A stretch of 45,334 bases of DNA from Nocardia cyriacigeorgica. Its GTDB lineage: Bacteria; Actinomycetota; Actinomycetes; Mycobacteriales; Mycobacteriaceae. The notes below the pieces were generated by a model. The model was not told the DNA's origin. It ran no database searches and was given only the letters and a program-made list of their open reading frames with translations. The stretch spans positions 1 through 45,334 of the forward strand of contig NZ_JARWNX010000049.1 in assembly GCF_029868385.1 (NCBI RefSeq), in the 5' to 3' direction. Both the position numbers and the translations under genes were made by a program. Shown in pieces: positions 23,394-31,072 of the stretch (position 1 is the first letter of the stretch; each line of letters opens with the position of its first letter).

Positions 23394-24242
23394 CTATTTG
23401 CCACCCTTGGCGAACGACGCGGGCGCGAGGTTGTTCGAAGCGGTGTCGAAGGCCTCGCCGCCATCGACAGGCACCGCGGAACCGCGGTTCTCCAGCTCCT
23501 CGAGCTGCGATTCCAGATAGGACTTCAGCCGCACGCGGTACTCGCGCTCGAAGGTCTTGAGCTGCTCGATCCGGCTCTCCAGCACGCTGCGCTGCTGGGT
23601 GATGGTCGCCATGATCTCGGTGTGCTTGCGCTCGGCATCGGCTTGCAGCGCGTCGGCCTTCTCCTTGGCCTGGCGCAGCTGGTTGTCCGAACGGGTCTGC
23701 GCGTCCGAGAGCATCGCGTCCGACTTCTGACGCGCGTCGGCGATCATCGCCTCGGAGCGGGTGCGGGCATCGCCGACGAGTCGCTCGGAATTTGCCCGCG
23801 CGTTCGACAGCAAACTCTCGGACTCGCTCTTGGCATCGCTGGTGAGGCGGTCGGCCATCTCCTGGGCGAGGCTGAGCACCTTGGCGGCTTGCAGATTGGA
23901 GTCGGCGCCCGCGGGATCCTTGGCGGCCGGTGCCGGTGCGGGGATCGGCGCGGGCGGCGCCGCTGGCACCGGTGGTTTCACCGGTTCCGGCGGAGGTGCC
24001 TGCTGGACCGGCTGTTTCGCCGTGGCGACCGCCGCGTTACCGCGATTCTTCTTCGCATCGGCCAGCTCGGAATCGAGTTCGGCAACCCGCTGGCGCAGAT
24101 CCGCGTTCTCCTCGATCAGGCGCGAGAGCTCCTGCTCCACAAGATCCAGGAAGGCGTCTACTTCGTCTTCGTTGTAGCCGCGCTTCCCGATCGGCGGTTT
24201 GCTGAACGCGACGTTGTGCACATCGGCTGGGGTCAGCGGCAT
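23394..24242 (-). CDS. wag31: Polar growth protein Wag31 (DivIVA)
   Basis: 282 residues. Coiled-coil scaffold that marks cell poles and directs apical peptidoglycan synthesis. The N-terminal membrane-binding DivIVA domain (MPLTPADVHNVAFSKPPIGK to about residue 63) is nearly identical to mycobacterial Wag31. An intrinsically disordered Pro/Ala linker (about 78-108) follows, then a long coiled coil (about 115-255) with heptads such as SDAKSESESLLSNARANSERL. The linker has T74 in VATAKQP, near the PknA phosphosite (T73) of M. tuberculosis Wag31, though conservation of the site is uncertain. It is fifth in the segment pgeF-yggS-sepF-yggT-wag31. Two AGATCT palindromes three bases apart (24270-24284) lie just upstream. 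Confidence 0.97.
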   Translation of the reverse strand: MPLTPADVHNVAFSKPPIGKRGYNEDEVDAFLDLVEQELSRLIEENADLRQRVAELDSELADAKKNRGNAAVATAKQPVQQAPPPEPVKPPVPAAPPAPIPAPAPAAKDPAGADSNLQAAKVLSLAQEMADRLTSDAKSESESLLSNARANSERLVGDARTRSEAMIADARQKSDAMLSDAQTRSDNQLRQAKEKADALQADAERKHTEIMATITQQRSVLESRIEQLKTFEREYRVRLKSYLESQLEELENRGSAVPVDGGEAFDTASNNLAPASFAKGGK

Positions 24243-24311
24243 GGAAGGATCCCTTCACGCGTCTTTTGGAGATCTAGCAGATCTGGCGAGCTGTGTCCTC
24301 GGCCCATTCTG

Positions 24312-24614
24312 TCACACCGGGGCTACCGGCTGCCCGAGCCTGCTCACGATCGACATCAGGATGAAGACGATGAATAGCAGGACCATTATCGACAGATCGA
24401 GCCGAATTCCCCCCAATGACACCGGTGGTATCAACCGCCTCAGGAGTTTCACCGGAGGGTCGGTGATCGTGAAGATCACTTCGAGGATGATGACCACGAT
24501 GCCACTGGGGCGCCAGTCACGGGCAAAGCTACGGATGAACTCGACGATCACCCGGCTGATCAGCAACAGCCAGAAGATGAACAGCACGAAGTACAGCACC
24601 GCGAACAAGGCCAC
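24312..24614 (-). CDS. YggT-family membrane protein
   Basis: 100 residues from GTG 24614; TTG 24632 would add six. GTG is preferred because the mycobacterial homologue (Rv2146c type) begins right before this hydrophobic helix. Two YggT-type TM helices (about 2-25 and 68-90) flank a conserved amphipathic region, FARDWRPSGIVVIILEVIFTITDPPVKLLRRLIPP. The family (YlmG in Bacillus) sits next to sepF and divIVA in many Gram-positives. Its molecular role is not settled, with links to division and to nucleoid or thylakoid organisation in other groups. Confidence 0.9.
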   Translation of the reverse strand: MALFAVLYFVLFIFWLLLISRVIVEFIRSFARDWRPSGIVVIILEVIFTITDPPVKLLRRLIPPVSLGGIRLDLSIMVLLFIVFILMSIVSRLGQPVAPV

Positions 24615-24618
24615 GACC

Positions 24619-24699
24619 TCACTCTGCCGCAAAATCGGCGTCGCGCAAAATGACCGCGCCGCCCCGTTCGACCCGCATCCGGCTCTCCCCCCGGTTCAT
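24619..24699 (-). CDS. Possible 26-residue ORF between sepF and yggT
   Basis: ATG 24699 follows the sepF TAG by four bases with AGGA just upstream. The frame reads MNRGESRMRVERGG and ends at a TGA four bases before the yggT GTG. It exactly fills the gap, which suggests either a coupled leader peptide or chance. No homology is recognised. Confidence 0.3.
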   Translation of the reverse strand: MNRGESRMRVERGGAVILRDADFAAE

Positions 24700-24703
24700 C
24701 GTC

Positions 24704-25468
24704 CTATTTCTGGTTGTAGAAGCCTGTTTCGGCGATCCGACGACGCTCCTCGGCCGATACGTCGACATCGGCAGGTGAGAGCAGGAACACCTTGGTCGCC
24801 ACCTTGTCGAACGAGCCACGCAGCGCGAATGCCAGCCCGGCGGCGAAGTCGACCAGCCGTTTCGCATCGGCATTGCTCAGATCGACCAGGTCCATGATCA
24901 CCGGGTTGCCCTCGCGGAACCGCTCGCCGATGATCCGGGCCTCACTGTAGTCACGCGGGCGCAGCGTCGTGATCTTGGACAAGGGACCTCCGTCCTCGAA
25001 GATCGCAGGACGGCGGGCAGCGACCGGCTCGGGACGCATCCGCTCTTCCAGTCGCCGTTCCTCGGCCTCGGGGTCGACGGCGAGCGCGCCACGGGTGGCG
25101 CCACGCATCATCGGCGCGCTGCCGCCTGCACGGAAGCGACCGGCACCCGCGGCGTCGATGCGCGTGGGGCGACGCGGCGCCTCGTAGCGATCCTCGCCGT
25201 AGCTGTCGGGCGTGTAGTCGTCGCGACGCGCGGCGGGGTAGCCGGCCTGGTACGGCGACTTGTAGGCCGGTTCCTCGAACTCCGCGTCGTCGTACCGGTC
25301 GTCGGCGTAACGGTCGCCGCCGTAACCGGGGCGGTCGGAGTAGTCACGGGGGCGGCGCGGACCGCGCTCGTCCATGGGGCGAGGGCCACGATCGTCGACG
25401 TAGTCGTCTTCGTAATCCTCGAGCGGAACCATGCCGAAATAGGCCTTGAACTTGTGCAGAGTACTCAT
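24704..25468 (-). CDS. sepF: Cell division protein SepF
   Basis: 254 residues. Membrane-binding FtsZ anchor. The N-terminal amphipathic helix MSTLHKFKAYFGMVPLEDYE should bind membrane. A long disordered Asp/Arg/Tyr-rich linker (about 20-150, with YDDAEFEEPAYKSPYQAGY) follows. The C-terminal SepF domain (about 163-245) contains ITTLRPRDYSEARIIGERFREGNPVIMDLVDLSNADAKRLVDFAAGL. In actinobacteria SepF is the essential FtsZ membrane tether, there being no FtsA. ATG 25468 overlaps the stop of a 49-codon ORF (ATGA), so its translation may depend on that ORF. Confidence 0.96.
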   Translation of the reverse strand: MSTLHKFKAYFGMVPLEDYEDDYVDDRGPRPMDERGPRRPRDYSDRPGYGGDRYADDRYDDAEFEEPAYKSPYQAGYPAARRDDYTPDSYGEDRYEAPRRPTRIDAAGAGRFRAGGSAPMMRGATRGALAVDPEAEERRLEERMRPEPVAARRPAIFEDGGPLSKITTLRPRDYSEARIIGERFREGNPVIMDLVDLSNADAKRLVDFAAGLAFALRGSFDKVATKVFLLSPADVDVSAEERRRIAETGFYNQK

Positions 25469-25614
25469 GCTTCCACCTCGCTAACGCTCGCCCCGGGCAT
25501 GGCCACAACGGCCTTGGTCCCACGCTCGCTCATGTCCTCCCCCTTGCCGACACCCGACTCCGCCGTGACCACGATGGTGGCGGTGTGTATCGCTCGCTCA
25601 CTTCGCTCGCTCAT
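25465..25614 (-). CDS. 49-residue ORF translationally coupled to sepF
   Basis: ATG 25614 has GAAGGAAGG nine bases upstream (25632-25624). The frame ends at a TGA that overlaps the sepF ATG (25465-25468). The N-terminus MSERSERAIHTATIVV comes from a GAGCGAGCG repeat. An in-frame internal ATG at 25533 has a second strong Shine-Dalgarno (GGGGGAGG) and a second MSER start, giving a 22-residue form. No homology is recognised. It could be a real microprotein, a coupling leader for sepF, or a repeat-derived insertion. Confidence 0.45.
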   Translation of the reverse strand: MSERSERAIHTATIVVTAESGVGKGEDMSERGTKAVVAMPGASVSEVEA

Positions 25615-25722
25615 CCTGGTCGACCTTCCTTCGGCCCCGGTGACCCACCGGGTGTTGAAGTCTTGCGCAGCCCCTCGTCGGTCCCAGCATATGTGTCGAA
25701 TGTGACTGATGAGGTTTCTTTG

Positions 25723-26469
25723 CTACGCCGAGGTTATCGGTCGAGCGCCCATGAGGGCGGTACCGACACGCACACACGTGGATCCGTGTGCGATCGCCGA
25801 TTCCAGATCTCCCGACATTCCGGCGGACAATTCCGACGCGCCGGGGTGAGCCTCGGTCAGCTCGGCGTGTATGGCTGCCAGGCGGGCGAAGGCCGCGGCC
25901 GGTTCGACCTCGAGCGGCGGCACCGCCATCAGCCCGGACAGCCGCAGCGCGGGCGCCTCGGCGATCCGATCGGCAAGTGCCGCAACGGCATCCGGCGCAA
26001 CCCCGCCGCGCGCCGGGTCTTCGTCCAGGCTCACCTGGATGAGGACCTCCAGCGCACTGTCGCGCTCACCCGCGTCCAGTGCGGCGGCCGCCCCGGCGTC
26101 AAGGGCCGTTGCCAGTCGTTCGCTGTCCACCGAGTGCACCGCATGCGCCCAGCGGGCCACCGATTTGGCCTTGTTGCGTTGGAGCCGACCGATCATGTGC
26201 CAGCGCACATCCGGGTACGACGTGAGTTCGGACACCTTCGCCGCGGCTTCCTGTTCCCGTGATTCACCGAACTCGCGGCGGCCGAGGCTATGAAGAATCC
26301 GCACGTCCGCGGCGGGAAAGAATTTGGTCACCGGCAGCAGGCGGACTCGCGCCGGATCGCGACCGGCCGCCGCGCAGGCGAGGTCGATGCGGTCGAGCAG
26401 TCCGGCCAGATTGGTGGCCAGTTCGGTGGTGCGGCGATCGAGGGTCTGAGCAGTGCTCATCGGGCTCAC
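25723..26469 (-). CDS. yggS: YggS/PLPBP-family pyridoxal-phosphate homeostasis protein
   Basis: 248 residues, single-domain PLP-binding TIM barrel with the fold of alanine racemase's N-terminal domain. The Schiff-base lysine is K49 in RLLPVTKFFP. WHMIGRLQRNKAK and LSAGMSGDLESAIAHGSTCVRVGTALMG (phosphate-binding) are family signatures. It controls free PLP and amino-acid/keto-acid balance rather than catalysing a reaction. GTG 26469 overlaps the pgeF stop (GTGA). The gene is typically found between pgeF and sepF in actinobacteria. Confidence 0.94.
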   Translation of the reverse strand: MSPMSTAQTLDRRTTELATNLAGLLDRIDLACAAAGRDPARVRLLPVTKFFPAADVRILHSLGRREFGESREQEAAAKVSELTSYPDVRWHMIGRLQRNKAKSVARWAHAVHSVDSERLATALDAGAAAALDAGERDSALEVLIQVSLDEDPARGGVAPDAVAALADRIAEAPALRLSGLMAVPPLEVEPAAAFARLAAIHAELTEAHPGASELSAGMSGDLESAIAHGSTCVRVGTALMGARPITSA

Positions 26470-27203
26470 GCGCGCGGTTCCCCTTCCTCCATCCAGATCG
26501 CCCCGCCGAGTCGGCCGGTCGGCGCGCCTCGGCGGTGGCTGAACAATGCCTTGTCTTCGATCGTGCAGCGCGGGTCGACAGCGACGGCGCCGACGCCCGC
26601 GGTGGTGAGCTGACGACGCAGCCCGGCCCGCAGGTCGAGTCCCGGGGTGCCGCGTTCGGTGGTGGTTGCGCTGCCGGGCAGATGCCGTTCCACATCGGCA
26701 CGCATCTCGGCGGGCACCTCGTACTGGCGTCCGCTCGCGGCGGGTCCGAGGAAGGCGCCGATGCGGTCGATGCGGGCGCCGACCGACACCATGGCGTCGA
26801 GGACGCGTGGCACGATGCCGATCCGGGCGCCGATGCGTCCGGCGTGGACGGCGGCGATCACGCCGGCCTCGTCGTCGGAGAGCAGGATCGGCACACAGTC
26901 GGCGGTGACCACCACCAGTGCGAGTCCGGTAACCGTGGTGACCAGTGCGTCGGTGGCCGGTACCGGTTCGGCGCGCGGCCCGTCGACGATCTCGACGGTA
27001 CGGCCGTGGATCTGTTCCATCCAGACCAGCCGCTGCGGCGGCAGTCCGATGGTCTCGGCCAGCCGTTCCCGATTGCGGCGCACGGCGTCCGGATCGTCAC
27101 CGACGTGGTCGCCGAGATTGAACGAATCGTAGGGCGCGGCGGAGAAGCCTCCGGCCCGCGTCGTCACCACCCGCCGGACTGTGCGAACCGATACCGATGT
27201 CAT
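26466..27203 (-). CDS. pgeF: Peptidoglycan editing factor PgeF (YfiH/laccase-domain)
   Basis: 245 residues. Family enzymes remove wrongly incorporated L-Ser from UDP-MurNAc precursors in E. coli (PgeF), and related proteins act on purine nucleosides. Zinc-binding and catalytic residues are H66 (MEQIHG), C103 (TADCVPI) and H120 (AAVHAGRIG). The last motif departs from the common HAGWRG, as in mycobacterial Rv2149c. ATG 27203 follows the ftsZ stop by 58 bases, so it may be co-transcribed with ftsZ. Confidence 0.92.
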   Translation of the reverse strand: MTSVSVRTVRRVVTTRAGGFSAAPYDSFNLGDHVGDDPDAVRRNRERLAETIGLPPQRLVWMEQIHGRTVEIVDGPRAEPVPATDALVTTVTGLALVVVTADCVPILLSDDEAGVIAAVHAGRIGARIGIVPRVLDAMVSVGARIDRIGAFLGPAASGRQYEVPAEMRADVERHLPGSATTTERGTPGLDLRAGLRRQLTTAGVGAVAVDPRCTIEDKALFSHRRGAPTGRLGGAIWMEEGEPRA

Positions 27204-27261
27204 GCCGACGAGCGTAGTCGGCCCGACCTCATGCCCTGGTCAGCGCAGTCCCCGCGGGTGA

Positions 27262-28506
27262 TCAGCGCCGCATGAACGAGGGCACGTCCACATCGTCGTC
27301 GTCATCGTCGCCGGTGTCGGGCGGCGGGGTGTGCGAGCGGGTGCCGTGGGTGGCGATCGGATCGGCCGCCGGACGCGGCCGTTCGACATCGCGGTAGCTG
27401 GGCGCCGGTCCCCGGCTGACGCTTCCGGTGGACGCGGTCGAGGTGCTCTCGACCGGCCGCGCGCTCGACTCGCTACCCCGACTCTGACCGATCTCACCGG
27501 CCCGGCCCGCGCCGATGGTGCCACGGGTGGTCGCCGCGTCGAAGGTGCGTCTGGCCGGTCCGCCGCCGTCGAAGCCCGCCGCGATGACGGTGACGCGCAC
27601 CTCGTCGCCGAGCGAATCGTCGATGACGGTACCGAAGATGATGTTGGCCTCGATATGGGCGGCTTCCTGCACCAGCGAGGCCGCCTCGTTGATCTCGAAC
27701 AGACCGAGATCCGATCCGCCCGCGATCGACAGCAGCACACCGTGCGCACCATCCATCGATGCTTCCAGCAGCGGCGAGTTGATCGCCGCTTCGGCCGCCT
27801 TCACCGATCTGCCCTCACCGCGCGAGGAACCGATACCCATGAGCGCGCTGCCCGCACCGGACATGACGCTCTTGACGTCGGCGAAGTCGACGTTGATCAG
27901 ACCGGGGGTGGTGATCAGATCGGTGATGCCCTGAACACCGTTGAGCAGCACCTCGTCGGCGGAGCGGAAGGCGTCCATCAGGCTCACCGCCGCGTCGCCG
28001 AGCTGGAGCAGCCGGTCGTTCGGGATGACGATCAGGGTGTCGCAGGATTCGCGCAGCATATTGATGCCGACCTCGGCCTGATTACCGCGCCGTTTGCCCT
28101 CGAAGGAGAACGGGCGGGTGACCACACCGATGGTCAGCGCACCGAGCTTGCGCGCGATGCTGGCGACCACGGGGGCGCCACCGGTGCCGGTGCCGCCGCC
28201 CTCACCCGCGGTGACGAAGACCATGTCGGCGCCCTTGAGCACCTCTTCGATCTCATCCTTGTGATCCTCGGCGGCTTTGCGGCCGACCTCGGGATCGGCT
28301 CCGGCGCCGAGGCCGCGGGTGAGTTCGCGGCCGACGTCGAGCTTGACGTCGGCATCACTCATCAGCAGCGCCTGGGCGTCGGTGTTGACCGCGATGAACT
28401 CGACTCCCTTGAGTCCCTGTTCGATCATCCGGTTGACGGCGTTCACGCCGCCGCCGCCGATACCGACGACCTTGATCACGGCAAGGTAGTTGTGCGGGGG
28501 CGTCAT
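27262..28506 (-). CDS. ftsZ: Cell division GTPase FtsZ
   Basis: 414 residues. Tubulin homologue that forms the Z-ring. The nucleotide-binding tubulin signature GGGTGTGGAP starts at residue 103. The T7-loop region with catalytic acids reads LINVDFADVKSVM. The globular domain ends near residue 315. A Ser/Thr/Arg/Pro-rich disordered linker then leads to the C-terminal partner-binding peptide DVDVPSFMRR, preceded by an unusual run of seven aspartates. ATG 28506 has AAGGAAGGCGAGAG upstream. The 364-bp upstream gap suggests its own promoters in addition to read-through from ftsQ. Confidence 0.98.
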   Translation of the reverse strand: MTPPHNYLAVIKVVGIGGGGVNAVNRMIEQGLKGVEFIAVNTDAQALLMSDADVKLDVGRELTRGLGAGADPEVGRKAAEDHKDEIEEVLKGADMVFVTAGEGGGTGTGGAPVVASIARKLGALTIGVVTRPFSFEGKRRGNQAEVGINMLRESCDTLIVIPNDRLLQLGDAAVSLMDAFRSADEVLLNGVQGITDLITTPGLINVDFADVKSVMSGAGSALMGIGSSRGEGRSVKAAEAAINSPLLEASMDGAHGVLLSIAGGSDLGLFEINEAASLVQEAAHIEANIIFGTVIDDSLGDEVRVTVIAAGFDGGGPARRTFDAATTRGTIGAGRAGEIGQSRGSESSARPVESTSTASTGSVSRGPAPSYRDVERPRPAADPIATHGTRSHTPPPDTGDDDDDDVDVPSFMRR

Positions 28507-28870
28507 GGGCTCTCGCCTTCCTTAGATCCAAAGCCTGTCGTTTTCGGATGCTCGGCACCGATCCGCAGCGGCCGGGCCGTGTCTCCCAGCGGTCCGCGAT
28601 TCGAGCAAACCCTAAACCTCAACCATAGGGTTGGCGTTATGTCAAGTATCCGACTGGTGCCGAACGCTATTCGCAGCCGACGCGATCCGCGCGCAGGCGC
28701 GCCGAGACGAGAATCAGAATCTTGTGTGATCCCGCTCGTGCCGACGCGCTGGACGTCGTATCGTAGTCGGTTGCCCCCCGGCGGGAATCCCGTTGCGGGG
28801 AGACCTCCCGGATGTCCACCGAAAACTCGCCGGACACAAGCGCTATCGCGCCGAGTTCGAGGTAGATCGA
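28507..28870 (-). promoter_or_regulatory. ftsQ-ftsZ intergenic region with inverted repeat
   Basis: 364 bp without a gene. It holds the ftsZ ribosome-binding site (near 28512-28525), a TTGACA (28645-28640 on the minus strand), and a 7-bp inverted repeat AACCCTA-N11-TAGGGTT (28608-28632) embedded in CCTAAACC-like repeats. No -10 with standard spacing from TTGACA was found. Mycobacterial ftsZ has multiple promoters in this gap, so the same is likely here. Confidence 0.5.
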
Positions 28871-29563
28871 TCACTTTACCGTCACCAGATTCGGGCTCGA
28901 CACGTCGAACACCGTTCCGGGACGGGTGAGCAGCGGCTGTACCACCGCCACCTTGCGTTCGACGTCGTCCGCCCCGCCCCACAGTACCGTGCGACCATCG
29001 CGCAGGCGCAGCGCGATATCCGAAATCGACCGCACCGCAACCTCGCCCACCTGCGAACTCAGCACCGGTGGCAGCACCGAGATCACGGCGACCGCGGCCC
29101 GGGTGGCCGGGTCGGCGCCGCCGGGATGTTCGGCCTTCAATTCCGGTACGCCGATGGGCGGCGGCTCGATCGCGTACTCGACGCCCTCGGCATCGAGCAG
29201 ATGGGCGCCCTGCTCGCTGGTGAAGAACAGCACCGGCGTTCGTTCGGTGACCGTCACCGACACCGTCGACGGGAACGAGCGCTGTACCCGCACCGAGCGC
29301 ACCTTCGGGATGCCCGCCACCCGTGCGGCCATCGCTGCGGTATCGATGCGCAGCATCGACCGACCGTCCGGAATCTCGAGTAACTCCCGCACCCGATCCT
29401 CGGGCACCGCCGACAGACCGTCGACCTGCACGGTCCGCACCGACAGCAGCGGCGTGAACCATGCCGCCACGAACAACGTCACCAGCAGGCACACCACGGG
29501 CAAGCCCCACAACCGGATCCGGCGCCAGCCACGCGCACCGAACAGCTCGGCTACGGATCGCAC
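28871..29563 (-). CDS. ftsQ: Divisome protein FtsQ (DivIB)
   Basis: 230 residues, bitopic membrane protein. A short cytoplasmic N-terminus (about 16 residues) is followed by one TM helix (LWGLPVVCLLVTLFVAAWF, about 18-36), a POTRA domain (LSVRTVQVDGLSAVPEDRVRELLEI to VQRSFPSTVSVTVTERTPV, about 40-108) and a C-terminal beta domain. It links FtsL/FtsB-type proteins to septal synthesis. GTG 29563 starts six bases after the murC stop. It is shorter than mycobacterial FtsQ (over 300 residues), mainly because the cytoplasmic extension is missing. Confidence 0.92.
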   Translation of the reverse strand: MRSVAELFGARGWRRIRLWGLPVVCLLVTLFVAAWFTPLLSVRTVQVDGLSAVPEDRVRELLEIPDGRSMLRIDTAAMAARVAGIPKVRSVRVQRSFPSTVSVTVTERTPVLFFTSEQGAHLLDAEGVEYAIEPPPIGVPELKAEHPGGADPATRAAVAVISVLPPVLSSQVGEVAVRSISDIALRLRDGRTVLWGGADDVERKVAVVQPLLTRPGTVFDVSSPNLVTVK

Positions 29564-29569
29564 CCGTGC

Positions 29570-31072
29570 TCACCGCCCGAACTGCGGACGCGCGCGTAGT
29601 CCGTCGAGGATCTGGGTGCCGAGCATGGTCACATCGCCCGCGCCCATGGTGATGACCACATCACCGGGCAGCGCCAGACCGGCGACCTGCCGCCCCACCC
29701 TGGACATATCGGGTTGGTAGTGCACCGGTTTGGTGACCGATTGGGCGACCAGCGCACCGTTGACGCCGGGCAGCGGCTCCTCGCGGGCGCCGTAGACATC
29801 GAGCACCACCACCTCGTCGGCCAGGCCGAGGGCGGCGCCGAACTCACCAGCGAACGTGGCCGTGCGGCTGTACAGATGCGGCTGGAACACCACGATCACC
29901 CGGCCGCGCCGCGATCGCGCGCCATCGGCGGCTTCCTGTTCGACCAGGGCGGCCGCCGCGCCGAGCACCGCGCGCACCTCGGTCGGATGGTGGGCGTAGT
30001 CGTCGAAGACTCGGACGCCGTTCTCCCGGCCGACGAACTGGAACCGGCGATGCACACCGCCGAATCCCTCCAGGCCCTGGATGATCTCGTCCACATCGGC
30101 GCCAGCGGCGCGAGCCGCCAGCAGCGCCGCCAGGGCGTTGAGCGCCATATGCCTACCCGGCACCGACAGCCGCAGAGTGCGCGGCGCGGTCTCGCCCTCG
30201 AGCTGGAACTGCGCGAGTCCACCGACGTCGCGGGGCTCCCAGCTGTGCAGACGCACGCCGACCGGTACCGGCGCGTCATCGAGAGCGCCGGAGCCGTAGC
30301 CGAGTACCCGGACCCCCTTGTCGGCCAGCCGATCGCCGATGCGTCCGGCCAGCGCCAGCGAACCCGGATCGTCCAGACACACCACCAGCAGCCCGCCGGG
30401 GGCGAGGCGGTCGGCGAAATCGTCGAAGACCTGGATGTAGGCCTCATCGGAGCCGAAGTAGTCGAGATGGTCGGATTCGATATTGGTGACCACGGCGACG
30501 TCGGGGTCGTATTGCAGCAGCGAACCATCGCTTTCGTCGGCCTCGGCGACGAAGATGTCCCCGCTGCCGTGATGGGCGTTGGTGCCCGCCTCGTTGAGTT
30601 CGCCGCCGACCGCGAAGGACGGATCGACACCGCAGTGCTGCAATGCCACGATCAGCATCGATGTGGTGGAGGTCTTACCGTGGGTGCCCGACACCAGCAG
30701 CGTGCGATGCCCGCTCATCAGCGAGGCGAGCACGGCGGGGCGCAGCAGTACCGGGATATCGCGCCGATTCGCTTCGACCAGTTCGGGGTTGGTCTTGGGG
30801 ATGGCCGCATAGGTGGTGACGACGACGGTCGGGCCGCCGGGCAGCAGATCCAACGCGCTGGCGTCGTGGCCGATGCGCACCTGGGCGCCGCGGGCGCGCA
30901 GCGCCAGCACACCACGGCTCTCCTTGGCATCCGATCCCGATACCGCGCCGCCGCGCGAGAGCAGGATCCGGGCGATCCCGGACATACCGGCCCCGCCGAT
31001 TCCGACCATGTGCACCCGCTCCAGCGAGGGCGGCAACGTCGAACGCGCCTCCATGCTCGGATCCCCGGTCAT
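29570..31072 (-). CDS. murC: UDP-N-acetylmuramate-L-alanine ligase
   Basis: 500 residues. Adds L-Ala to UDP-MurNAc, first step of the peptide stem. Rossmann motif VHMVGIGGAGMSGIARIL near residue 20. The ATP-binding loop is GTHGKTST (129-136). EADESDGS and the DDYAHHPTEVRAVL motif identify MurC within the Mur ligases. ATG 31072 overlaps the murG stop by four bases (ATGA). Confidence 0.97.
   Translation of the reverse strand: MTGDPSMEARSTLPPSLERVHMVGIGGAGMSGIARILLSRGGAVSGSDAKESRGVLALRARGAQVRIGHDASALDLLPGGPTVVVTTYAAIPKTNPELVEANRRDIPVLLRPAVLASLMSGHRTLLVSGTHGKTSTTSMLIVALQHCGVDPSFAVGGELNEAGTNAHHGSGDIFVAEADESDGSLLQYDPDVAVVTNIESDHLDYFGSDEAYIQVFDDFADRLAPGGLLVVCLDDPGSLALAGRIGDRLADKGVRVLGYGSGALDDAPVPVGVRLHSWEPRDVGGLAQFQLEGETAPRTLRLSVPGRHMALNALAALLAARAAGADVDEIIQGLEGFGGVHRRFQFVGRENGVRVFDDYAHHPTEVRAVLGAAAALVEQEAADGARSRRGRVIVVFQPHLYSRTATFAGEFGAALGLADEVVVLDVYGAREEPLPGVNGALVAQSVTKPVHYQPDMSRVGRQVAGLALPGDVVITMGAGDVTMLGTQILDGLRARPQFGR

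Noticed and set aside
28503..29573. 356-codon minus-strand frame across ftsQ whose GTG overlaps the murC stop
   Set aside because: The stop/start overlap is attractive, but the product is Arg/Gly-rich with no FtsQ features. The frame starting at 29563 encodes clear FtsQ, so this is a shadow.
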